Below, piece after piece: positions 10,020 through 23,707 of a DNA stretch of 64,000 nt. Each line of letters begins with the position of its first letter. Positions within the stretch are counted from its first letter, which is position 1. This stretch comes from Hippasteria phrygiana (taxonomy: Eukaryota; Echinodermata; Asteroidea; Valvatida; Goniasteridae), in NCBI GenBank assembly GCA_037893225.1, contig JAZGUH010000533.1, forward strand, positions 372,001 to 436,000, written 5' to 3'. The notes beneath the pieces were generated by a model. The model had not been told where the DNA came from and ran no database searches. It saw only the letters and a list, made by a program, of their open reading frames with translations. The position numbers and the translations under genes are program-made.

Positions 10020-12339
10020 ATGAAATATCAACCAAATACAGGAATTTTGACATGTATGGATAGCTTAGGTCTGGCGCTACATGTTGCAATCATCGGCGGC
10101 TTCTTAGAGTTAAAACTTGTGGAGAAAATTCAAACCTCGCAATGTTTATTTTCTTTCCGGCCAACATCTGTGTGCAGATTACCTTCTATTTATTGCTCCA
10201 TGCCCGTCAAATTCCCTGGGGTATGGACTTGCTTTACTCATTCATAATTGCATGAAATATCAACCAAATGCAGTAATTTTGACATGTATGGATAGCTTAG
10301 ATCTGGCGCTACATGTTGCAATCATCGGCGGCTTCCCAGAGTTAAAACTTGTGGAGAAAATTCAAACCTCGCAATGTTTATTTTCTTTCCGGCCAACATC
10401 TGTGTACATATTACCTTCTATTTATTGCTCCATGCATGTCAAATTCCCTGGGGTATGGACTTGCTTTATTCATTCATAATTGCATGAAATATCAACCAAA
10501 TGCAGTATTTTCAACATGTATGGATAGCTTAGATCTGGCGCTACATGTTGCAATCATCGGCGGCTTCTTAGAGTTAAAACTTGTTGAGAAAATTCAAACC
10601 TCGCAATGTTTATTTTCTTTCCGGCCAACATCTGTGTACATATTACCGTCTATTTATTGCTCCATGCATGTCAAATTCCCTGGGGTATGGACTTGCTTTA
10701 TTCATTCATAATTGCATGAAATATCAACCAAATGCAGTATTTTTGACATGTATGGATAGCTTAGATCTGGCGCTACATGTTGCAATCATCGGCGGCTTCT
10801 TAGAGTTAAAACTTGTGGAGAAAATTCAAACCTCGCAATGTTTATTTTCTTTCCGGCCAACATCTGTGTACATATTACCGTATATTTATTGCTCCATGCA
10901 TGTCAAATTCCCTGGGGTATGGACTTGCTTTACTCATTCATAATTACATGAAATATCAACCAAATGCAGTAATTTTGACATGTATGTATAGCTTAGATCT
11001 GGCGCTACATGTTGCAATCATCGGCGGCTTCTTAGAGTTAAAACTTGTGGAGAAAATTCAAACCTCGCAATGTTTATTTTCTTTCCGGCCAACATCTGTG
11101 TACATATTACCGTCTATTTATTGCTCCATGCATGTCAAATTCCCTGGGGTATGGACTTGCTTTACTCATTCATAATTGCATGAAATATCAACCAAATTCA
11201 GTAATTTTGACATGTATGGATAGCTTAGATCTGGCGCTACATGTTGCAATCATCGGCGGCTTCCTAGAGTTAAAACTTGTGGAGAAAATTCAAACCTCGC
11301 AATGTTTATTTTCTTTCCGGCCAACATCTGTGTACATATTACCGTCTATTTATTGCTTCATGCCTGTCAAATTCCCTGGGGTATGGACTTGCTTTACTCA
11401 TTCATAATTGCATGAAATATCAACCAAATGCAGTAATTTTGACATGTATGTATAGCTTAGATCTGGCGCTACATGTTGCAATCATCGGCGGCTTCCCAGA
11501 GTTAAAACTTGTGGAGAAAATTCAAACCTCGCAATGTATATTTTCTTTCCGGCCAACATCTGTGTACATATTACGGTCCATTTATTGCTCCATGCATGTC
11601 AAATTCCCTGGGGTATGGACTTGCTTTACTCATTCATAATTGCATGAAATATCAACCAAATACAGTAATTTTGACATGTATGGATAGCTTAGATCTGGCG
11701 CTACATGTTGCAATCATCGGCGGCTGCCTAGAGTTAAAACTTGTGGAGAAAATTCAAACCTCGCAATGTTTATTTTCTTTCCGGCCAACATCTGTGTACA
11801 TATTACCGTCTATTTATTGCTCCATGCATGTCAAATTCCCTGGGGTATGGACATGCTTTACTCATTCATAATTGCATGAAATATCAACCAAATGCAGTAA
11901 TTTTGACATGTATGTATAGCTTAGATCTGGCGCTACATGTTGGAATCATCGGCGGCTTCCAAGAGTTAAAACTTGTAGAGAAAATTCAAACCTCGCAATG
12001 TTTATTTTCTTTCCGGCCAACATCTGTGTACATATTACCGTATATTTATTGCTCCATGCATGTCAAATTCCCTGGGGTATGGACTTGCTTTATTCATTCA
12101 TAATTGCATGAAATATCAACCAAATGCAGTATTTGTGACATGTATGGATAGCTTAGATCTGGCGCTACATGTTGCAATCATCGGCGGCTTCTTAGAGTTA
12201 AAACTTGTGGAGAAAATTCAAACCTCGCAATGTTTATTTTCTTTCCGGCCAACATCTGTGTACATATTACCGTATATTTATTGCTCCATGCATGTCAAAT
12301 TCCCTGGGGTATGGACTTGCTTTACTCATTCATAATTGC
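10020..12339 (+). repeat. ten-monomer block, second copy of the 28-monomer-offset duplication
   Basis: The first monomer is a hybrid: its 5' half is class G (Gly) and its 3' half is CRLP with TGCCCG. From there the block follows 3524-5843 class by class at +6,496 bp, including the AVFST, ATTACATG, CIF/LRSI and TGA-free Q monomers and the T to C at 11579. It parts again in the last monomer, AVFVT/PYIY here against AVFVT/CRLP at 5612-5843. The two hybrid monomers mark the exchange points. Confidence 0.87.
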
Positions 12340-13267
12340 ATGAAATATCAACCAAATACAGTAATTTTGACATGTATGGATAGCTTAGATCTGACGCTAC
12401 ATGTTGCAATCATCGGCGGCTTCCTAGAGTTAAAATTTGTGGAGAAAATTCAAACCTCGCAATGTTTATTTTCTTTCCGGCCAACATCTGTGTACATATT
12501 ACCGTCTATTTATTGCTCCATGCATGTCAAATTCCCTGGGGTATGGACATGCTTTACTCATTCATAATTGCATGAAATATCAACCAAATGCAGTAATTTT
12601 GACATGTATGTATAGTTTAGATCTGGCGCTACATGTTGGAATCATCGGCGGCTTCCAAGAGTTAAAACTTGTAGAGAAAATTCAAACCTCGCAATGATTA
12701 TTTTCTTTCCGGCCAACATCTGTGTACATATTACCGTATATTTATTGCTCCATGCATGTCAAATTCCCTGGGGTATGGACTTGCTTTATTCATTCATAAT
12801 TGCATGAAATATCAACCAAATGCAGTATTTGTGACATGTATGGATAGCTTAGATCTGGCGCTACATGTTGCAATCATCGGCGGCTTCTTAGAGTTAAAAC
12901 TTGTGGAGAAAATTCAAACCTCGCAATGTTTATTTTCTTTCCGGCCAACATCTGTGTACATGTTACCGTCTATGTATTGCTCCATGCATGTCAAATTCCC
13001 TGGGGTATGGACTTGCTTTATTCATTCATAATTGCATGAAATATCAACCAAATACAGGAATTTTGACATGTATGGATAGCTTAGATCTGGCGCTACATGT
13101 TGCAATCATCGGCGGCTTCCTAGAGTTAAAATTTGTGGAGAAAATTCAAACCTCGCAATGTTTATTTTCTTTCCGGCCAACATCTGTGTACATATTACCG
13201 TATATTTATTGCTCCATGCATGTCAAATTCCCTGGGGTATGGACTTGCTTTATTCATTCATAATTGC
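12340..13267 (+). repeat. T-like, Q, V, F: first occurrence of the right-hand 8-mer string
   Basis: The four monomers are TVI/LTL with FLE-KF (a T/F hybrid), Q with in-frame TGA (12695-12697), V and F. Together with the next block they give Q-V-F-S-R-L-C-P-L, the string that fills the array after 45.7 kb. The Q here carries AGTTTAG in place of AGCTTAG near 12615, which most right-hand Q copies lack. Confidence 0.85.
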
Positions 13268-15819
13268 ATGAAATATCAACCAAATGCAGTATTTTTGACA
13301 TGTATGGATAGCTTAGATCTGGCGCTACATGTTGCAATCATCGGCGGCTTCTTAGAGTTAAAACTTGTAGAGAAAATTCAAACCTCGCAATGTTTATTTT
13401 CTTTCCGGCCAACATCTGTGTACATATTACCGTCTATTTATTGCTCCATGCCTGTCAAATTCCCTGGGGTATGGACTTGCTTTACTCATTCATAATTGCA
13501 TGAAATATCAACCAAATGCAGTAATTTTGACATGTATGTATAGCTTAGATCTGGCGCTACATGTTGCAATCATCGGCGGCTTCCCAGAGTTAAAACGTGT
13601 GGAGAAAATTCAAACCTCGCAATGTTTATTTTCTTTCCGGCCAACATCTGTGTACATATTACCGTCTATTTATTGCTCCATGCATGTCAAATTCCCTGGG
13701 GTATGGACTTGCTTTATTCATTCATAATTGCATGAAATATCAACCAAATGCAGTATTTTTGGCATGTATGGATAGCTTAGATCTGGCGCTACATGTTGCA
13801 ATCATCGGCGGCTTCTTAGAGTTAAAACTTGTGGAGAAAATTCAAACCTCGCAATGTTTATTTTCTTTCCGGCCAACATCTGTGTACATATTACCGTATA
13901 TTTATTGCTCCATGCATGTCAAATTCCCTGGGGTATGGACTTGCTTTACTCATTCATAATTGCATGAAATATCAACCAAATGCAGTAATTTTGACATGTA
14001 TGGATAGCTTAGATCTGGCGCTACATGTTGCAATTATCGGCGGCTTCTTAGAGTTAAAACTTGTGGAGAAAATTCAAACCTCGCAATGTTTATTTTCTTT
14101 CCGGCCAACATCTGTGTGCAGATTACCTTCTATTTATTGCTCCATGCCTGTCAAATTCCCTGGGGTATGGACTTGCTTTACTCATTCATAATTGCATGAA
14201 ATATCAACCAAATGCAGTAATTTTGACATGTATGTATAGCTTAGATCTGGCGCTACATGTTGCAATCATCGGCGGCTTCCCAGAGTTAAAACTTGTGGAG
14301 AAAATTCAAACCTCGCAATGTTTATTTTCTTTCCGGCCAACATCTGTGTACATATTACCGTCTATTTATTGCTCCATGCATGTCAAATTCCCTGGGGTAT
14401 GGACTTGCTTTATTCATTCATAATTGCATGAAATATCAACCAAATGCAGTATTTTTGGCATGTATGGATAGCTTAGATCTGGCGCTACATGTTGCAATCA
14501 TCGGCGGCTTCTTAGAGTTAAAACTTGTGGAGAAAATTCAAACCTCGCAATGTTTATTTTCTTTCCGGCCAACATCTGTGTACATATTACCGTATATTTA
14601 TTGCTCCATGCATGTCAAATTCCCTGGGGTATGGACTTGCTTTACTCATTCATAATTGCATGAAATATCAACCAAATGCAGTAATTTTGACATGTATGGA
14701 TAGCTTAGATCTGGCGCTACATGTTGCAATTATCGGCGGCTTCTTAGAGTTAAAACTTGTGGAGAAAATTCAAACCTCGCAATGTTTATTTTCTTTCCGG
14801 CCAACATCTGTGTACATGTTACCGTCTATGTATTGCTCCATGCATGTCAAATTCCCTGGGGTATGGACTTGCTTTATTCATTCATAATTGCATGAAATAT
14901 CAACCAAATACAGGAATTTTGGCATGTATGGATAGCTTAGATCTGGCGCTACATGTTGCAATCATCGGCGGCTTCTTAGAGTTAAAACTTGTGGAGAAAA
15001 TTCAAACCTCGCAATGTTTATTTTCTTTCCGGCCAACATCTGTGTACATATTACCGTATATTTATTGCTCCATGCATGTCAAATTCCCTGGGGTATGGAC
15101 TTGCTTTACTCATTCATAATTGCATGAAATATCAACCAAATGCAGTAATTTTGACATGTATGGATAGCTTAGATCTGGCGCTACATGTTGCAATTATCGG
15201 CGGCTTCTTAGAGTTAAAACTTGTGGAGAAAATTCAAACCTCGCAATGTTTATTTTCTTTCCGGCCAACATCTGTGTGCAGATTACCTTCTATTTATTGC
15301 TCCATGCCTGTCAAATTCCCTGGGGTATGGACTTGCTTTACTCATTCATAATTGCATGAAATATCAACCAAATGCAGTAATTTTGACATGTATGTATAGC
15401 TTAGATCTGGCGCTACATGTTGCAATCATCGGCGGCTTCCCAGAGTTAAAACTTGTGGAGAAAATTCAAACCTCGCAATGTTTATTTTCTTTCCGGCCAA
15501 CATCTGTGTACATATTACCGTCTATTTATTGCTCCATGCATGTCAAATTCCCTGGGGTATGGACTTGCTTTATTCATTCATAATTGCATGAAATATCAAC
15601 CAAATGCAGTATTTTTGGCATGTATGGATAGCTTAGATCTGGCGCTACATGTTGCAATCATCGGCGGCTTCTTAGAGTTAAAACTTGTGGAGAAAATTCA
15701 AACCTCGCAATGTTTATTTTCTTACCGGCCAACATCTGTGTACATATTACCGTATATTTATTGCTCCATGCATGTCAAATTCCCTGGGGTATGGACTTGC
15801 TTTATTCATTCATAATTGC
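13268..15819 (+). repeat. eleven-monomer block, second copy (31-monomer offset)
   Basis: The class order is identical to 6076-8627 (S, R, L, C, P, L, B, TGILA, C, P, L), and the private TTACCGG variant is shared. The only class-level difference I saw is the tail of the last monomer, I here and T there, so the copied segment ends inside that monomer. Confidence 0.88.
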
Positions 15820-18800
15820 ATGAAATATCAACCAAATACAGGAATTTTGACATGTATGGATAGCTTAGGTCTGGCGCTACATGTTGCAATCATCGGCGGC
15901 TTCTTAGAGTTAAAACTTGTTGAGAAAATTCAAACCTCGCAATGTTTATTTTCTTTCCGGCCAACATCTGTGTACATATTACCGTCTATTTATTGCTCCA
16001 TGCATGTCAAATTCCCTGGGGTATGGACTTGCTTTATTCATTCATAATTGCATGAAATATCAACCAAATGCAGTATTTTTGGCATGTATGGATAGCTTAG
16101 ATCTGGCGCTACATGTTGCAATCATCGGCGGCTTCTTAGAGTTAAAACTTGTGGAGAAAATTCAAACCTCGCAATGTTTATTTTCTTTCCGGCCAACATC
16201 TGTGTACATATTACCGTATATTTATTGCTCCATGCATGTCAAATTCCCTGGGGTATGGACTTGCTTTACTCATTCATAATTGCATGAAATATCAACCAAA
16301 TGCAGTAATTTTGACATGTATGGATAGCTTAGATCTGGCGCTACATGTTGCAATTATCGGCGGCTTCTTAGAGTTAAAACTTGTGGAGAAAATTCAAACC
16401 TCGCAATGTTTATTTTCTTTCCGGCCAACATCTGTGTACATGTTACCGTCTATGTATTGCTCCATGCATGTCAAATTCCCTGGGGTATGGACTTGCTTTA
16501 TTCATTCATAATTGCATGAAATATCAACCAAATACAGGAATTTTGACATGTATGGATAGCTTAGATCTGGCGCTACATGTTGCAATCATCGGCGGCTTCC
16601 TAGAGTTAAAATTTGTGGAGAAAATTCAAACCTCGCAATGTTTATTTTCTTTCCGGCCAACATCTGTGTACATATTACCGTATATTTATTGCTCCATGCA
16701 TGTCAAATTCCCTGGGGTATGGACTTGCTTTATTCATTCATAATTGCATGAAATATCAACCAAATACAGGAATTTTGACATGTATGGATAGCTTAGGTCT
16801 GGCGCTACATGTTGCAATCATCGGCGGCTTCTTAGAGTTAAAACTTGTTGAGAAAATTCAAACCTCGCAATGTTTATTTTCTTTCCGGCCAACATCTGTG
16901 TACATATTACCGTCTATTTATTGCTCCATGCATGTCAAATTCCCTGGGGTATGGACTTGCTTTATTCATTCATAATTGCATGAAATATCAACCAAATGCA
17001 GTATTTTTGACATGTATGGATAGCTTAGATCTGGCGCTACATGTTGCAATCATCGGCGGCTTCTTAGAGTTAAAACTTGTTGAGAAAATTCAAACCTCGC
17101 AATGTTTATTTTCTTTCCGGCCAACATCTGTGTACATATTACCGTCTATTTATTGCTCCATGCATGTCAAATTCCCTGGGGTATGGACTTGCTTTACTGA
17201 TTCATAATTGCATGAAATATCAACCAAATGCAGTAATTTTGACATGTATGTATAGCTTAGATCTGGCGCTACATGTTGCAATCATCGGCGGCTTCTTAGA
17301 GTTAAAACTTGTGGAGAAAATTCAAACCTCGCAATGTTTATTTTCTTTCCGGCCAACATCTGTGTACATATTACCGTCTATTTATTGCTCCATGCATGTC
17401 AAATTCCCTGGGGTATGGACTTGCTTTACTCATTCATAATTGCATGAAATATCAACCAAATGCAGTAATTTTGACATGTATGGATAGCTTAGATCTGGCG
17501 CTACATGTTGCAATTATCGGCGGCTTCTTAGAGTTAAAACTTGTGGAGAAAATTCAAACCTCGCAATGTTTATTTTCTTTCCGGCCAACATCTGTGTGCA
17601 GATTACCTTCTATTTATTGCTCCATGCCTGTCAAATTCCCTGGGGTATGGACTTGCTTTACTCATTCATAATTGCATGAAATATCAACCAAATGCAGTAA
17701 TTTTGACATGTATGTATAGCTTAGATCTGGCGCTACATGTTGCAATCATCGGCGGCTTCCCAGAGTTAAAACTTGTGGAGAAAATTCAAACCTCGCAATG
17801 TTTATTTTCTTTCCGGCCAACATCTGTGTACATATTACCGTCTATTTATTGCTCCATGCATGTCAAATTCCCTGGGGTATGGACTTGCTTTATTAATTCA
17901 TAATTGCATGAAATATCAACCAAATGCAGTATTTTTGGCATGTATGGATAGCTTAGATCTGGCGCTACATGTTGCAATCATCGGCGGCTTCTTAGAGTTA
18001 AAACTTGTGGAGAAAATTCAAACCTCGCAATGTTTATTTTCTTTCCGGCCAACATCTGTGTACATATTACCGTATATTTATTGCTCCATGCATGTCAAAT
18101 TCCCTGGGGTATGGACTTGCTTTACTCATTCATAATTGCATGAAATATCAACCAAATGCAGTAATTTTGACATGTATGGATAGCTTAGATCTGGCGCTAC
18201 ATGTTGCAATTATCGGCGGCTTCTTAGAGTTAAAACTTGTGGAGAAAATTCAAACCTCGCAATGTTTATTTTCTTTCCGGCCAACATCTGTGTACATGTT
18301 ACCGTCTATGTATTGCTCCATGCATGTCAAATTCCCTGGGGTATGGACTTGCTTTATTCATTCATAATTGCATGAAATATCAACCAAATACAGGAATTTT
18401 GACATGTATGGATAGCTTAGATCTGGCGCTACATGTTGCAATCATCGGCGGCTTCCTAGAGTTAAAATTTGTGGAGAAAATTCAAACCTCGCAATGTTTA
18501 TTTTCTTTCCGGCCAACATCTGTGTACATATTACCGTATATTTATTGCTCCATGCATGTCAAATTCCCTGGGGTATGGATTTGCTTTATTCATTCATAAT
18601 TGCATGAAATATCAACCAAATACAGGAATTTTGACATGTATGGATAGCTTAGGTCTGGCGCTACATGTTGCAATCATCGGCGGCTTCTTAGAGTTAAAAC
18701 TTGTTGAGAAAATTCAAACCTCGCAATGTTTATTTTCTTTCCGGCCAACATCTGTGTACATATTACCGTCTATTTATTGCTCCATGCATGTCAAATTCCC

Positions 18801-18835
18801 TGGGGTATGGACTTGCTTTATTCATTCATAATTGC
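15820..18835 (+). repeat. thirteen-monomer block G-L-B-F-G-D-A-C-P-L-B-F-G, first copy
   Basis: This block is repeated class by class at 20692-23707, 21 monomers (4,872 bp) away. Class D (AVF, GTTGAG, TTTACTGATTC) appears here for the first time in the window. Private differences from the second copy include TTTATTAATTC near 17893 and GGATTTGC near 18579. Confidence 0.87.
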
Positions 18836-20691
18836 ATGAAATATCAACCAAATGCAGTATTTTTGACATGTATGGATAGCTTAGATCTGGCGCTACATGT
18901 TGCAATCATCGGCGGCTTCCCAGAGTTAAAACTTGTGGAGAAAATTCAAACCTCGCAATGTTTATTTTCTTTCCGGCCAACATCTGTGTACATATTACCG
19001 TCTATTTATTGCTCCATGCATGTCAAATTCCCTGGGGTATGGACTTGCTTTATTCATTCATAATTGCATGAAATATCAACCAAATGCAGTATTTTTGGCA
19101 TGTATGGATAGCTTAGATCTGGCGCTACATGTTGCAATCATCGGCGGCTTCTTAGAGTTAAAACTTGTGGAGAAAATTCAAACCTCGCAATGTTTATTTT
19201 CTTTCCGGCCAACATCTGTGTACATATTACCGTATATTTATTGCTCCATGCATGTCAAATTCCCTGGGGTATGGACTTGCTTTATTCATTCATAATTGCA
19301 TGAAATATCAACCAAATACAGGAATTTTGGCATGTATGGATAGCTTAGATCTGGCGCTACATGTTGCAATCATCGGCGGCTTCTTAGAGTTAAAACTTGT
19401 GGAGAAAATTCAAACCTCGCAATGTTTATTTTCTTTCCGGCCAACATCTGTGTACATATTACCGTATATTTATTGCTCCATGCATGTCAAATTCCCTGGG
19501 GTATGGACTTGCTTTACTCATTCATAATTGCATGAAATATCAACCAAATGCAGTAATTTTGACATGTATGGATAGCTTAGATCTGGCGCTACATGTTGCA
19601 ATTATCGGCGGCTTCTTAGAGTTAAAACTTGTGGAGAAAATTCAAACCTCGCAATGTTTATTTTCTTTCCGGCCAACATCTGTGTGCAGATTACCTTCTA
19701 TTTATTGCTCCATGCCTGTCAAATTCCCTGGGGTATGGACTTGCTTTACTCATTCATAATTGCATGAAATATCAACCAAATGCAGTAATTTTGACATGTA
19801 TGTATAGCTTAGATCTGGCGCTACATGTTGCAATCATCGGCGGCTTCCCAGAGTTAAAACTTGTGGAGAAAATTCAAACCTCGCAATGTTTATTTTCTTT
19901 CCGGCCAACATCTGTGTACATATTACCGTCTATTTATTGCTCCATGCATGTCAAATTCCCTGGGGTATGGACTTGCTTTATTCATTCATAATTGCATGAA
20001 ATATCAACCAAATGCAGTATTTTTGGCATGTATGGATAGCTTAGATCTGGCGCTACATGTTGCAATCATCGGCGGCTTCTTAGAGTTAAAACTTGTGGAG
20101 AAAATTCAAACCTCGCAATGTTTATTTTCTTTCCGGCCAACATCTGTGTACATATTACCGTATATTTATTGCTCCATGCATGTCAAATTCCCTGGGGTAT
20201 GGACTTGCTTTACTCATTCATAATTGCATGAAATATCAACCAAATGCAGTAATTTTGACATGTATGGATAGCTTAGATCTGGCGCTACATGTTGCAATTA
20301 TCGGCGGCTTCTTAGAGTTAAAACTTGTGGAGAAAATTCAAACCTCGCAATGTTTATTTTCTTTCCGGCCAACATCTGTGTACATGTTACCGTCTATGTA
20401 TTGCTCCATGCATGTCAAATTCCCTGGGGTATGGACTTGCTTTATTCATTCATAATTGCATGAAATATCAACCAAATACAGGAATTTTGACATGTATGGA
20501 TAGCTTAGATCTGGCGCTACATGTTGCAATCATCGGCGGCTTCCTAGAGTTAAAATTTGTGGAGAAAATTCAAACCTCGCAATGTTTATTTTCTTTCCGG
20601 CCAACATCTGTGTACATATTACCGTATATTTATTGCTCCATGCATGTCAAATTCCCTGGGGTATGGACTTGCTTTATTCATTCATAATTGC
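18836..20691 (+). repeat. linker monomers between the two 21-offset blocks
   Basis: The order is AVFLT with FPE (unique hybrid), L with tail I, TGILA/PYIY, C, P, L, B, F. The AVFLT/FPE monomer looks like a D or Y 5' half joined to a P-type centre. TGILA-C-P-L-B repeats the five-monomer motif of 6-8.6 kb and 13.3-15.8 kb. Confidence 0.8.
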
Positions 20692-23600
20692 ATGAAATAT
20701 CAACCAAATACAGGAATTTTGACATGTATGGATAGCTTAGGTCTGGCGCTACATGTTGCAATCATCGGCGGCTTCTTAGAGTTAAAACTTGTTGAGAAAA
20801 TTCAAACCTCGCAATGTTTATTTTCTTTCCGGCCAACATCTGTGTACATATTACCGTCTATTTATTGCTCCATGCATGTCAAATTCCCTGGGGTATGGAC
20901 TTGCTTTATTCATTCATAATTGCATGAAATATCAACCAAATGCAGTATTTTTGGCATGTATGGATAGCTTAGATCTGGCGCTACATGTTGCAATCATCGG
21001 CGGCTTCTTAGAGTTAAAACTTGTGGAGAAAATTCAAACCTCGCAATGTTTATTTTCTTTCCGGCCAACATCTGTGTACATATTACCGTATATTTATTGC
21101 TCCATGCATGTCAAATTCCCTGGGGTATGGACTTGCTTTACTCATTCATAATTGCATGAAATATCAACCAAATGCAGTAATTTTGACATGTATGGATAGC
21201 TTAGATCTGGCGCTACATGTTGCAATTATCGGCGGCTTCTTAGAGTTAAAACTTGTGGAGAAAATTCAAACCTCGCAATGTTTATTTTCTTTCCGGCCAA
21301 CATCTGTGTACATGTTACCGTCTATGTATTGCTCCATGCATGTCAAATTCCCTGGGGTATGGACTTGCTTTATTCATTCATAATTGCATGAAATATCAAC
21401 CAAATACAGGAATTTTGACATGTATGGATAGCTTAGATCTGGCGCTACATGTTGCAATCATCGGCGGCTTCCTAGAGTTAAAATTTGTGGAGAAAATTCA
21501 AACCTCGCAATGTTTATTTTCTTTCCGGCCAACATCTGTGTACATATTACCGTATATTTATTGCTCCATGCATGTCAAATTCCCTGGGGTATGGACTTGC
21601 TTTATTCATTCATAATTGCATGAAATATCAACCAAATACAGGAATTTTGACATGTATGGATAGCTTAGGTCTGGCGCTACATGTTGCAATCATCGGCGGC
21701 TTCTTAGAGTTAAAACTTGTTGAGAAAATTCAAACCTCGCAATGTTTATTTTCTTTCCGGCCAACATCTGTGTACATATTACCGTCTATTTATTGCTCCA
21801 TGCATGTCAAATTCCCTGGGGTATGGACTTGCTTTATTCATTCATAATTGCATGAAATATCAACCAAATGCAGTATTTTTGACATGTATGGATAGCTTAG
21901 ATCTGGCGCTACATGTTGCAATCATCGGCGGCTTCTTAGAGTTAAAACTTGTTGAGAAAATTCAAACCTCGCAATGTTTATTTTCTTTCCGGCCAACATC
22001 TGTGTACATATTACCGTCTATTTATTGCTCCATGCATGTCAAATTCCCTGGGGTATGGACTTGCTTTACTGATTCATAATTGCATGAAATATCAACCAAA
22101 TGCAGTAATTTTGACATGTATGTATAGCTTAGATCTGGCGCTACATGTTGCAATCATCGGCGGCTTCTTAGAGTTAAAACTTGTGGAGAAAATTCAAACC
22201 TCGCAATGTTTATTTTCTTTCCGGCCAACATCTGTGTACATATTACCGTCTATTTATTGCTCCATGCATGTCAAATTCCCTGGGGTATGGACTTGCTTTA
22301 CTCATTCATAATTGCATGAAATATCAACCAAATGCAGTAATTTTGACATGTATGGATAGCTTAGATCTGGCGCTACATGTTGCAATTATCGGCGGCTTCT
22401 TAGAGTTAAAACTTGTGGAGAAAATTCAAACCTCGCAATGTTTATTTTCTTTCCGGCCAACATCTGTGTGCAGATTACCTTCTATTTATTGCTCCATGCC
22501 TGTCAAATTCCCTGGGGTATGGACTTGCTTTACTCATTCATAATTGCATGAAATATCAACCAAATGCAGTAATTTTGACATGTATGTATAGCTTAGATCT
22601 GGCGCTACATGTTGCAATCATCGGCGGCTTCCCAGAGTTAAAACTTGTGGAGAAAATTCAAACCTCGCAATGTTTATTTTCTTTCCGGCCAACATCTGTG
22701 TACATATTACCGTCTATTTATTGCTCCATGCATGTCAAATTCCCTGGGGTATGGACTTGCTTTATTCATTCATAATTGCATGAAATATCAACCAAATGCA
22801 GTATTTTTGGCATGTATGGATAGCTTAGATCTGGCGCTACATGTTGCAATCATCGGCGGCTTCTTAGAGTTAAAACTTGTGGAGAAAATTCAAACCTCGC
22901 AATGTTTATTTTCTTTCCGGCCAACATCTGTGTACATATTACCGTATATTTATTGCTCCATGCATGTCAAATTCCCTGGGGTATGGACTTGCTTTACTCA
23001 TTCATAATTGCATGAAATATCAACCAAATGCAGTAATTTTGACATGTATGGATAGCTTAGATCTGGCGCTACATGTTGCAATTATCGGCGGCTTCTTAGA
23101 GTTAAAACTTGTGGAGAAAATTCAAACCTCGCAATGTTTATTTTCTTTCCGGCCAACATCTGTGTACATGTTACCGTCTATGTATTGCTCCATGCATGTC
23201 AAATTCCCTGGGGTATGGACTTGCTTTATTCATTCATAATTGCATGAAATATCAACCAAATACAGGAATTTTGACATGTATGGATAGCTTAGATCTGGCG
23301 CTACATGTTGCAATCATCGGCGGCTTCCTAGAGTAAAAATTTGTGGAGAAAATTCAAACCTCGCAATGTTTATTTTCTTTCCGGCCAACATCTGTGTACA
23401 TATTACCGTATATTTATTGCTCCATGCATGTCAAATTCCCTGGGGTATGGACTTGCTTTATTCATTCATAATTGCATGAAATATCAACCAAATACAGGAA
23501 TTTTGACATGTATGGATAGCTTAGGTCTGGCGCTACATGTTGCAATCATCGGCGGCTTCTTAGAGTTAAAACTTGTTGAGAAAATTCAAACCTCGCAATG

Positions 23601-23707
23601 TTTATTTTCTTTCCGGCCAACATCTGTGTACATATTACCGTCTATTTATTGCTCCATGCATGTCAAATTCCCTGGGGTATGGACTTGCTTTATTCATTCA
23701 TAATTGC
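20692..23707 (+). repeat. thirteen-monomer block, second copy (21-monomer offset)
   Basis: The order G-L-B-F-G-D-A-C-P-L-B-F-G matches 15820-18835. The second F monomer has a private T to A at 23335 that makes TAA at 23334-23336 in the ruler frame. The second half, C-P-L-B-F-G followed by D-A, is the 8-monomer string that recurs at 25100-26955. Confidence 0.87.
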
